This document shows positions 1-6,655 of a stretch of 13,888 bases of DNA, piece after piece. The notes beneath the pieces are model-generated. The model had not been told where the DNA came from, did no database searches, and worked only from the letters and a program-made list of their open reading frames with translations. Within the stretch, counting starts at the first letter, position 1. The number at the start of each line of letters is the position of its first letter. The stretch is from Roseivirga sp. UBA6061 (GTDB lineage: Bacteria; Bacteroidota; Bacteroidia; Cytophagales; Cyclobacteriaceae). A program made the translations under genes and the position numbers. The DNA is taken from assembly GCA_002427745.1 (NCBI GenBank), contig DIYF01000094.1:1-13888 (forward strand). Reading direction: 5' to 3'.

Positions 1-961
1 CTGAAATGCGCAGAAAATCTCTGTGCTCTACCAACGGGCTGCCAAAGAAAATCTTTCCTTCTTCTTTAATAGTTTTTGGCACTCCGGCCTGAGGGCCGAT
101 GATGGTGCGATTGGCAATACTCAGGTGCCCGGTAACCCCGGCCTGTCCTCCAATCTGACAATTCTCACCAATCTTGGCTGTGCCGGAAATACCCGCCTGT
201 GCAGCCACAACGGTATTCTTACCCAGTTCTACGTTATGAGCAACCTGCACCAAGTTATCCAGCTTTACACCAGAACGCACAATAGTAGAGCCCATTGTGG
301 CGCAATCGATTACCGTATTTGCCCCGATATCCACATTGTCTTCTACAATGACATTGCCCAATTGTGGTATGGCCTTGTAGGTGCCATCCTCCTGGGGAGC
401 AAAACCGAAACCACTGCTACCAATTACGACACCCGCATGGATGATACAGTTGTTACCTATTTTACAATTGTCATAAATTTTCACGCCTCCGTAGATGGTG
501 GTGTTCTCACCTATCTCTACATTATCTCCGATGACAGAGTTGGGAAAAACCTGTGAACGGTTACCAATCTTCACGTTGTCTCCTATATGTGAGAAAGCAC
601 CGAGGTAAATGTCTGCTCCCAACTGTGCTGATTCGCTTTGAAAAGAAGGCTGTTCTATACCTGCTTTTATCTTGCGACTCAGTCGCTCATACTCCTCCAG
701 GAGCCTGGCGAAACTGGCATAGGCATTGTCTACTCTGATGAGTGCTGACTGTATGTCTTTTTCACCTGCAAAATCTTTGTTGACAATGACCGCACTGGCT
801 TGTGTGGTATAGATGTATTCTGTGTATTTCGGGTTGGCCAGAAAGGCAATGCTACCGGGGGTAGCTTCTTCGATTTTTTCAAGTCGGTTAATCCGTTGAG
901 TACCATCCCCGTCAACCGTACCATCCAGTAGCTGGGCTACCTGCTCGACAGTAAATTCCAT
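1..961 (-). CDS. lpxD: UDP-3-O-acylglucosamine N-acyltransferase LpxD (3' end cut by window)
   Basis: LpxD adds the N-linked 3-hydroxyacyl chain to UDP-3-O-acylglucosamine, the third step of lipid A synthesis, in the cytoplasm. I translated 320 codons from the ATG at 961 to the window edge. Residues 1-95 form the small N-terminal uridine-binding domain (IAFLANPKYTEYIYTTQAS at about 38-56). From about 110 onward come hexapeptide repeats of a left-handed beta helix (IGDNVEIGENTTIYGG near 144-159). The motif DNLVQVAHNVELG at 235-247 carries His242, which matches the catalytic His239 of E. coli LpxD. The last residues seen, GSPLVEHRDFLR, are the usual start of the C-terminal helices, so about 20-30 residues lie outside. 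The start is 18 nt after the stop of the upstream HD gene, so the two are probably co-transcribed. In related bacteria lpxC-fabZ and lpxA usually follow. Confidence 0.95.
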   Translation of the reverse strand, partial: MEFTVEQVAQLLDGTVDGDGTQRINRLEKIEEATPGSIAFLANPKYTEYIYTTQASAVIVNKDFAGEKDIQSALIRVDNAYASFARLLEEYERLSRKIKAGIEQPSFQSESAQLGADIYLGAFSHIGDNVKIGNRSQVFPNSVIGDNVEIGENTTIYGGVKIYDNCKIGNNCIIHAGVVIGSSGFGFAPQEDGTYKAIPQLGNVIVEDNVDIGANTVIDCATMGSTIVRSGVKLDNLVQVAHNVELGKNTVVAAQAGISGTAKIGENCQIGGQAGVTGHLSIANRTIIGPQAGVPKTIKEEGKIFFGSPLVEHRDFLRIS

Positions 962-979
962 GTAGCTATTATTGAGACG

Positions 980-2209
980 TCACAAAGATATGTCTTTTGG
1001 CCAGCAACGATAATATTTGCGCACGATTTTGCTCATGGCCTTGATGTTGGGTAAATCGGCTGCTTCCACCACATCACGCACTTTTCCTGATTTTGATAAG
1101 ATCAGGATTTCGCGATCTGAAGAGAGGTAGGCATTATTGGTAACCTTGCCATGAGAAAAGAAGTATTTGGCCTCGCTGGCCTTCAGGTCGTACGCCTTCA
1201 TAATCCGGGCCTCTATCTCTTTGATTTCTGCTTTATCAGGAGCCTCGTTAGTCAGCTTGATTCTGAAGAGACTACGGTTGAGCAGCATTTTACAGAGCCT
1301 GGAGAGAATAGGGTCTTCATGGTCTGCCCAGATTTTAACCGCTCCCCAAATGTCGTAATCGTCCATTTGAGCAAAGCTGTCCAGAATGCCCGGCTCTTCC
1401 GCAAATCTCTCAATACCAATGTCGCGGGTGAGAAACAGCTGAAAGGGCTTGCTGGCAAAGAGAGTTTCTCCCTTTCTGGTAAGCTTACGGGCTCTCCTGA
1501 TAATGTTAATGAGCATTTTTTCCGCACTTACACTGGCCTTGTGCAGGTATACCTGCCAGTACATAAGCCTGCGTGCGCTCAGGAAATTTTCAATGCTGTA
1601 GATTCCTTTTTCTTCCACCACCAGGCGATCGTCTTTTACATCCAGCATTTTGATGATGCGATCCGCCCCGATAGTACCTTCTGATACCCCGGTAAAAAAG
1701 CTGTCGCGCTTGAGGTAGTCAAGCCGGTCAATGTCCAGCTGACTTGAAACCAGCTCGTTCAGAAACTTCTTGGCATAATGTCCATTGAATATGTCCAAGG
1801 CCATGCTCAGCCTGCCATCCATTTCCTTGTTCAGGCGGGAAATGATCATGCGGGAAAGGTGCTCATGTGGCACATTCTGTAAGAGGCTGTACTCCAGAGC
1901 ATGAGAGAAGGGGCCATGTCCTACATCATGCAGCAATATGGCAATCATGGCGGCATCAAATTCCTCATCGGTGATCACGACTCCCTTGGTTCTGAGGTTT
2001 TCCAGTGTGATGGTCATCAGGTGCATGGCACCGATGGCGTGGTGGAAACGGGTATGGTGGGCACCGGGATATACGAGTTCTGTCAGACCCAACTGTTTGA
2101 TCCTGCGAAGGCGCTGAAAATAGGGGTGATCGAGGACATCAAAGACCAGTTCACTTCTAATGGTTATGAAACCGTAAACCGGATCATTGATAATCTTTTT
2201 TTTGTTCAA
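980..2209 (-). CDS. HD-domain phosphohydrolase (SAMHD1/dGTPase-like)
   Basis: This is a 409-residue cytoplasmic metal-dependent phosphohydrolase of the HD superfamily. The metal-binding set is visible: RFHH with His57, the signature LLHDVGHGPFSH at 92-103 (His94, Asp95), and LDIDRLDYLKRD at 158-169, which supplies the last Asp. The arrangement resembles SAMHD1 and the dGTPases, but the substrate (dNTP or another nucleotide) cannot be read from sequence. The start codon is TTG at 2209. The family N-terminus KKIINDPVYGFI begins right after it, no in-frame ATG exists before codon 62, and upstream codons run into a TAG with no ATG/GTG/TTG. The gene is divergent from porX across 50 bp and is followed by lpxD after 18 nt, a linkage common in Bacteroidota. 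Confidence is high for the family and low for the substrate. Confidence 0.9.
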   Translation of the reverse strand: MNKKKIINDPVYGFITIRSELVFDVLDHPYFQRLRRIKQLGLTELVYPGAHHTRFHHAIGAMHLMTITLENLRTKGVVITDEEFDAAMIAILLHDVGHGPFSHALEYSLLQNVPHEHLSRMIISRLNKEMDGRLSMALDIFNGHYAKKFLNELVSSQLDIDRLDYLKRDSFFTGVSEGTIGADRIIKMLDVKDDRLVVEEKGIYSIENFLSARRLMYWQVYLHKASVSAEKMLINIIRRARKLTRKGETLFASKPFQLFLTRDIGIERFAEEPGILDSFAQMDDYDIWGAVKIWADHEDPILSRLCKMLLNRSLFRIKLTNEAPDKAEIKEIEARIMKAYDLKASEAKYFFSHGKVTNNAYLSSDREILILSKSGKVRDVVEAADLPNIKAMSKIVRKYYRCWPKDISL

Positions 2210-2259
2210 AGTTTGTGCTTTTATTCTGTTAAATTCGGCTTTCTCCCGAATGCGAAGCT
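2210..2259. promoter_or_regulatory. divergent HD gene / porX intergenic region
   Basis: Only 50 bp separate the start of the HD gene (minus strand) from the ATG of porX (plus strand), so promoters for both must lie here or reach into the coding ends. On the plus strand there is a TTTG at 2212-2215 and TAAATTCG at 2230-2237. The latter is one base off the Bacteroidota -7 consensus TAnnTTTG, but the 14-nt spacing is shorter than usual. No clear inverted-repeat operator and no strong Shine-Dalgarno sequence were seen. That promoters lie here is inferred from gene layout; the exact boxes are weak. Confidence 0.35.
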
Positions 2260-3819
2260 ATGCAAAGATATAACATTTTGTGGGCGGATGATGAGATTGA
2301 TCTCCTGAAACCACACATCCTTTTTCTCAATGATCGTGGCTATGACATCACCCCGGTAACCAGCGGGGCCGATGCTATTGAAGCCTGTGAGAAAACGCAT
2401 TTTGATGTGGTGTTTCTGGATGAAAATATGCCGGGTATGACCGGCCTGGAAACGCTCAACTATATCAAGGGAAGCAAACCTTCTTTGCCGGTTGTGATGA
2501 TTACCAAGAGTGAAGAAGAAAGCATCATGGAGGAAGCCATTGGTTCCAAGATTGCCGACTACCTTATCAAGCCATTGAACCCCAGCCAGATACTGCTCTC
2601 AGTAAAGAAGATACTGGACAACAGAAGGCTGGTGACAGAGAGAACCAACTCACAGTATCAACAGGACTTCCGGAATATCAGCATGGCTTTTGGGGATGAC
2701 CTCGATCATCACGAGTGGGTGGATATTTACAAAAAACTGGTCTTTTGGGAGCTGGAAATTGATAAGACAGAAGACAAAAGCATGTCTGAGATACTGGAGA
2801 TGCAGAAGTCAGAGGCCAATGCCAATTTTGCCGACTTCATTGTGAACAATTATGAAGAGTGGCTGAACGATCCCAATATTGAAAGACCACTGCTCTCTCA
2901 TAACCTGATGAAGGAGAAGGTTTTTCCTCAGCTGGGAGAGGAGCCTGTTTTCTTTATCGTTATCGATAACCTGCGCTATGACCAGTGGAAAATTCTGGCA
3001 GAGGACATCGCCCCTTATTTCAATATAGAGGAAGAAGAGGCTTATTACTCTATTTTGCCTACTACCACGGCCTATGCCCGCAATGCGATCTTTTCAGGGG
3101 AGTTGCCACTGGAAATGTCCAGGAAGCATCCGGACCTTTGGGTGTCAGATGCCGATGATGATGGCAAAAACAACAATGAAGATAAGTTCATTGCCCGCCA
3201 GCTAAAGAAGCAGCGACTGGATATCAAATTCAGCTATCACAAGATTATCCATGCCCAGCAGGGTAAACAGCTCAACGATAACTTCAATAACCTGCTGAGA
3301 AACGACCTGAATGTGATCGTATACAACTTCGTAGATATGCTGTCACATGCCCGTACTGATATGCGCATGATCCGTGAACTGGCATCAGATGAATCGGCCT
3401 ATCGCTCACTGACCAAGTCATGGTTTCAGCATTCTCCGCTTTTTGATCTGTTGCGCCTGATCAGTGGCAAGAATGGTAAGGTGATTATTACCACCGATCA
3501 TGGTACCTACCGGGTAAAGAAACCTTATAAGATTGTAGGGGATAAAAATGTCAATACCAATCTGAGATATAAGCATGGTCGTAATCTCGGGCACAAAGAA
3601 ACACGGGATGTTTATACCGTGCATGAGCCGGAGCTACTGCATCTGCCCAAGGCCAATATCTCCACTTCCTACGTATTTGCATGCGAAGACACCTTCTTCG
3701 CTTACCCGAATAACTATAATCACTACGTAAACCATTATAAGGACACTTTTCAGCACGGTGGCATCTCCCTGGAAGAAGTAATTATTCCGATTATTTCACT
3801 AAATTCGAAGAGGAGCTAA
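2260..3819 (+). CDS. porX: PorX: response regulator with PglZ/alkaline phosphatase-like effector domain
   Basis: PorX is a cytoplasmic two-component regulator that controls type IX secretion genes, usually with the kinase PorY and an ECF sigma factor encoded elsewhere. It has 519 residues. Residues 1-120 are a receiver: acidic pocket ADDE at 9-12, phosphoacceptor Asp54 in FLDENMPG, Thr82 and Lys104. A helical linker covers about 125-215. From about 225 to the end is a PglZ/alkaline-phosphatase-superfamily domain: VIDNLRYDQW with metal-binding Asp236, PTTTAYARN with the active-site Thr among 268-270, IITTDHG with Asp413-His414, and a further His in KHGRNLGHKE. P. gingivalis PorX is reported to be a zinc-dependent phosphodiesterase, and all expected motifs are intact here. 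The stop overlaps the tsaE start by one base (TAATG). Confidence 0.95.
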   Translation: MQRYNILWADDEIDLLKPHILFLNDRGYDITPVTSGADAIEACEKTHFDVVFLDENMPGMTGLETLNYIKGSKPSLPVVMITKSEEESIMEEAIGSKIADYLIKPLNPSQILLSVKKILDNRRLVTERTNSQYQQDFRNISMAFGDDLDHHEWVDIYKKLVFWELEIDKTEDKSMSEILEMQKSEANANFADFIVNNYEEWLNDPNIERPLLSHNLMKEKVFPQLGEEPVFFIVIDNLRYDQWKILAEDIAPYFNIEEEEAYYSILPTTTAYARNAIFSGELPLEMSRKHPDLWVSDADDDGKNNNEDKFIARQLKKQRLDIKFSYHKIIHAQQGKQLNDNFNNLLRNDLNVIVYNFVDMLSHARTDMRMIRELASDESAYRSLTKSWFQHSPLFDLLRLISGKNGKVIITTDHGTYRVKKPYKIVGDKNVNTNLRYKHGRNLGHKETRDVYTVHEPELLHLPKANISTSYVFACEDTFFAYPNNYNHYVNHYKDTFQHGGISLEEVIIPIISLNSKRS

Positions 3820-4253
3820 TGAGCGCTGAGGTTGTCATTCTTTCTAAAGGGCCTGACGATCTGGACGAAGCAGTGAAGGCGATCATTGAGGTGGGAAAAG
3901 CCGCGGATATCTGGCTGTTTTTAGGACAGATGGGGGCGGGAAAAACCACGCTCATCAAGGCTATTTGTGGAACCCTACAGGTGTTGGACGAGGTGAATAG
4001 TCCTACTTTTTCTATCGTAAACGAATACCTCACGGCTACAGATGAAACGATGTACCATTTCGACTTTTACAGACTCGAAAATGAAGAGGAGGCTTACAAT
4101 ATAGGGGTGGAGGAGTATTTTTACTCCGGCAATGTCTGTATGATTGAATGGCCTGAAAGAATAGAGGGGTTGCTCCCGGATAATTTTTTAAGGATTGATA
4201 TCAGCGAGAATGCTGATCAATCCAGAACTATCAAACTGACCATGCATGGGTGA
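3819..4253 (+). CDS. tsaE: TsaE, ATPase subunit for tRNA t6A37 synthesis
   Basis: TsaE is the P-loop ATPase that works with TsaB and TsaD to make N6-threonylcarbamoyladenosine at position 37 of ANN-decoding tRNAs. At 144 residues it has the usual family length. The Walker A motif GQMGAGKTT is at 36-44. Family motifs follow in order: SPTFSIVNEY at about 61-70, HFDFYRL, and IEWPER near the C-terminus. The ATG overlaps the porX stop, with AGAGGAG just upstream as a plausible ribosome binding site. Its own stop overlaps the start of the alanine dehydrogenase gene. Translational coupling of the three genes is likely. The porX-tsaE-ald order is a repeated arrangement in Bacteroidota, although the functional reason is not obvious. 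Confidence 0.95.
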   Translation: MSAEVVILSKGPDDLDEAVKAIIEVGKAADIWLFLGQMGAGKTTLIKAICGTLQVLDEVNSPTFSIVNEYLTATDETMYHFDFYRLENEEEAYNIGVEEYFYSGNVCMIEWPERIEGLLPDNFLRIDISENADQSRTIKLTMHG

Positions 4254-5472
4254 GGGAAAGAAATCAGGTTTTGAGGCACTGGCCAAAGAGGGGAGTCTGT
4301 ATCCCCAGGAAAAGCTACTGAAAGTAAAGTCAGGCAATAAATCATTGCGTATTGCCATCCCGACTGAAGTGGCTTATCAGGAAAACCGTGTGGCACTCAC
4401 GCCTTCGGCTGCCGGTATTATGGTGGCCAACGGACTGGAAGTATGCCTGGAGCAGGGAGCCGGCAAGCATTCTTTCTTCAACGATGATCAGTACAGCGAG
4501 GTGGGTACGCAGATTCTGTACTCACACGAGGAGATATTTGAAGCCGATATGATTCTGAAGGTAGAGCCACCTACACTGGAAGAGATCGGCATGATGAAGC
4601 CCGGTAGCACGCTCATATCTGCCCTGCAGATGGGAGATGCCAATGCAGCCTATTTTGAAGCCCTCAACAAAAAGAAAATTACGGCCATTGCCTTTGAAAT
4701 GATACAGGACAAAGCCAAAGGCTTACCCATTGTGAACGCCATGAGTGAGCTGGCCGGAAGCCTGGCCATTCCCATTGCCGCAGAGCACATGAGCAGCGTC
4801 AACGGAGGCAAGGGCATCATACTGGGAGGAATTACCGGAGTACCCCCCACCCGTGTGATCATTCTGGGAGCCGGCACCGTAGCAGAATATGCAGCCAGAG
4901 CTGCTTTGGGACTGGGGGCCGAAGTAAGAATTTTCGATAATGAAGTATACAAGCTTCGCAGAATCCGCCATAAGCTGAACAACCGGGTATTTACCTCGGT
5001 CATTGACTCAGTGACCCTGGGGCAGTCCTTGATGTCTGCTGATGTGGTGATAGGGGCCTTAAGACCTGAAAAAGGCCGGGCCCGATGTGTGGTTACTGAA
5101 GAAATGGTCGCCAGCATGAAGTCCGGTGCCGTGGTATTGGATGTATCCATAGACCAGGGAGGCTGTATTGAAACCTCGGAGATCACCACGCATGCCAAGC
5201 CGACCTTCCGCAAGTATGATGTGATTCATTATTGTGTACCCAATATTGCTTCGCGGGCAGCACGTACGGCTACCACAGCCCTGAGTAATATTCTGACCCC
5301 TATTATCCTCAAGGTGGGAGAAGCTGGAGGTATTGACGAGATGATCTACCAGTACCCCTGGTTCAATCATGGCGTGTATGCTTATAAGGGCAGTACTACC
5401 AAGCTCAGTATCTCCAAGAAGTTTAACCTGCCTTATAAGGATTTGGGTTTACTGCTGGCTGCGAGGTTTTAG
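4246..5472 (+). CDS. ald: alanine dehydrogenase, Bacteroidota-type (Ala/PntA family)
   Basis: This 408-residue enzyme of the alanine dehydrogenase / transhydrogenase-alpha family is expected to convert L-alanine plus NAD+ to pyruvate, ammonia and NADH in the cytosol. The N-terminus is about 33 residues longer than M. tuberculosis Ald, which begins at the position of the LRIAIPTE strand here. Substrate-site residues are seen in ENRVALTP (Arg48) and LKVEPP (Lys105). The NAD Rossmann motif GAGTVAE is at 208-214, and DVSIDQGGC (Asp303) matches the conserved IDQGGC motif. The position of catalytic His96 in M. tuberculosis Ald (LFTFLHL) is LISALQM here, giving Gln128, so the chemistry may differ. 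The ATG at 4246 lies inside the end of tsaE (stop 4251-4253). The family call is secure; alanine as the true substrate is likely but not certain. Confidence 0.88.
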   Translation: MGEGKKSGFEALAKEGSLYPQEKLLKVKSGNKSLRIAIPTEVAYQENRVALTPSAAGIMVANGLEVCLEQGAGKHSFFNDDQYSEVGTQILYSHEEIFEADMILKVEPPTLEEIGMMKPGSTLISALQMGDANAAYFEALNKKKITAIAFEMIQDKAKGLPIVNAMSELAGSLAIPIAAEHMSSVNGGKGIILGGITGVPPTRVIILGAGTVAEYAARAALGLGAEVRIFDNEVYKLRRIRHKLNNRVFTSVIDSVTLGQSLMSADVVIGALRPEKGRARCVVTEEMVASMKSGAVVLDVSIDQGGCIETSEITTHAKPTFRKYDVIHYCVPNIASRAARTATTALSNILTPIILKVGEAGGIDEMIYQYPWFNHGVYAYKGSTTKLSISKKFNLPYKDLGLLLAARF

Positions 5473-5511
5473 CTACCGCCCAGGTTTTTGGTACCTTCCT
5501 GCGACAGACAG

Positions 5512-5532
5512 CCCCCTCCCGGTGGGAAGGGG
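5512..5532. repeat. G/C-rich hairpin after the alanine dehydrogenase gene
   Basis: CCCCCTCCC (5512-5520) can pair with GGGAAGGGG (5524-5532) around a 3-nt loop, with one C-A mismatch. It lies in the 95-bp gap between the alanine dehydrogenase stop and the alkA-like start. No T-run follows directly on the plus strand, so it is not a classical intrinsic terminator. It may still slow or end transcription, or be chance. Confidence 0.35.
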
Positions 5533-5567
5533 AATTATGCTCTTAAAAAAATCAGATACGCTTTCAC

Positions 5568-6473
5568 ATGCCTTCCATCCTTATCCCCAAACCCCAAAAC
5601 TTCTCATTTAAAGAATGTCTTTGGTTTCTTGATCGCAACTATGATGATTGCCTGTATCATGTCTCAGCCACTTCGGTGATCAAACCACTGCGTGTCAACG
5701 GGCACAAGGTGATTTTTGAACTGACTGAAAAGGGACAGGAACTTGTTGCCGATGTGATCTGGAACGAGTCTGGGGGTGACCATTCAAAGGTGATTACAGC
5801 CTATGTCAACGACTGGCTGGACCTGGAAAGAGATTTGTCCGGCTTCTATCAGCTGCTTAAGGGACATACGGCATTTGATTATATGCCTGAGGAGTTTGCA
5901 GGCCTTCGATTGATTGGAATTCCTGATGTCTTTGAAGCTATATGCTGGTGTATTATCGGGCAGCAGATCAACCTCACTTTTGCCTATAAGCTGAAGCGCA
6001 GAATGGTAGAGCAGTACGGAGAATCAGTAGAGCTGGATGGAAAAGTGCATCATTTCTTTCCCAAACCTGAGGTGCTAGCTGAGGCGACCATGGAAGATCT
6101 GAAGGACCTTCAGTTTTCAAGACAAAAAGCAGATTATGTGATTCATGTAGCCGGACTGATCAGCTCGGGCGAATTTTCCAAGGAGGCCCTGTTGGCTCTG
6201 CCAGACCGGGAAGCCCAGCTAAAACGCCTGATTGCCGTGCGGGGTATCGGTGAGTGGACAGCTAACTATGTACTGATGAAAACCATGAAGGACATGAACT
6301 GTATTACCATTGGCGATACCGGACTGAACAGCGCCCTCGATGCCCATGGCCTGGTGAAAGATAAAAAGGACAAGGCTGAGGTAAGGGCTTTCTTCGAAGC
6401 CTTTGAGGGTTGGAAGAGCTACCTGGTGATTTATCTCTGGCGTTCGTTGACCAGCCCGGATATTGCTAAATAG
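5568..6473 (+). CDS. AlkA-like DNA-3-methyladenine glycosylase II
   Basis: This 301-residue monofunctional glycosylase is expected to remove alkylated purines such as 3-methyladenine from DNA, starting base-excision repair. Residues 1-105 correspond to the AlkA N-terminal domain. The helix-hairpin-helix-GPD core follows: FEAICWCIIGQQINL at about 124-138, then the hairpin LIAVRGIGEWTANYV at 222-236, with Trp230 matching E. coli AlkA Trp218. Asp250 in ITIGDTG aligns with catalytic Asp238. The C-terminal GWKSYLVIYLWRSL matches the end of E. coli AlkA (PWRSYALLHIW). The four-Cys iron-sulfur loop of Nth/MutY is absent. The start is the first ATG of the frame with family-like sequence. The adaptive-response genes lie about 2.8 kb downstream on the other strand. 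Repeat module A starts about 10 nt after the stop. Confidence 0.9.
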   Translation: MPSILIPKPQNFSFKECLWFLDRNYDDCLYHVSATSVIKPLRVNGHKVIFELTEKGQELVADVIWNESGGDHSKVITAYVNDWLDLERDLSGFYQLLKGHTAFDYMPEEFAGLRLIGIPDVFEAICWCIIGQQINLTFAYKLKRRMVEQYGESVELDGKVHHFFPKPEVLAEATMEDLKDLQFSRQKADYVIHVAGLISSGEFSKEALLALPDREAQLKRLIAVRGIGEWTANYVLMKTMKDMNCITIGDTGLNSALDAHGLVKDKKDKAEVRAFFEAFEGWKSYLVIYLWRSLTSPDIAK

Positions 6474-6483
6474 CTTTCGTTCA

Positions 6484-6539
6484 GTCACTCGGTGAAACTG
6501 AGCTTCAATCGTCTGACCACTCAAAGTGGTCGGACGATT
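6484..6539. repeat. palindromic repeat module, copy A (REP-like)
   Basis: This two-part structured element starts 10 nt after the alkA-like stop. Part one is a small hairpin, CTCGGT-GAA-ACTGAG (6488-6502). Part two is a long palindrome at 6507-6539: a 14-bp stem starting AATCGTCTGACCAC around the loop TCAAA, with one G-T wobble. The 33 nt at 6506-6538 recur after the permease gene (9158-9190) with one difference. A second CGGACGATT lies just downstream (6546-6554), possibly a decayed half-copy. It has no coding potential. It may be a REP-type element, a bidirectional terminator, or both. Confidence 0.8.
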
Positions 6540-6655
6540 CAGGGGCGGACGATTAAGGGCCGCAGCGAGCCTAGCAATTCTTGCGAATTATATGGTCTGT
6601 CAGGAAATGCTGCGAGAAATGCCAATTTTTAAGAATCCACTCACAGTATAAGGTC

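Noticed and set aside
23..556. Open frame on the plus strand over the lpxD region
   Set aside because: The opposite strand encodes LpxD with hexapeptide repeats and catalytic His; the plus frame shows no domain.
1151..1684. Open frame on the plus strand opposite the HD hydrolase gene
   Set aside because: Antisense to a well-supported gene with intact metal motifs; no start context or family resemblance.
4650..5213. Long open frame on the minus strand opposite the alanine dehydrogenase gene
   Set aside because: It lies wholly antisense to a clear enzyme gene, and its translation is low-complexity with no recognisable motif; it is a codon-bias shadow.
5512..5532. Intrinsic terminator after the alanine dehydrogenase gene
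   Set aside because: A hairpin is possible but no T-run follows it on the plus strand; reported only as a hairpin.
6581..6655. 25-codon N-terminal extension of the permease from a TTG
   Set aside because: The extension overlaps the end of the repeat region, is Cys/Lys rich and unlike family N-termini; the ATG at 6656 begins the typical MFKSYIKIAFRN sequence.
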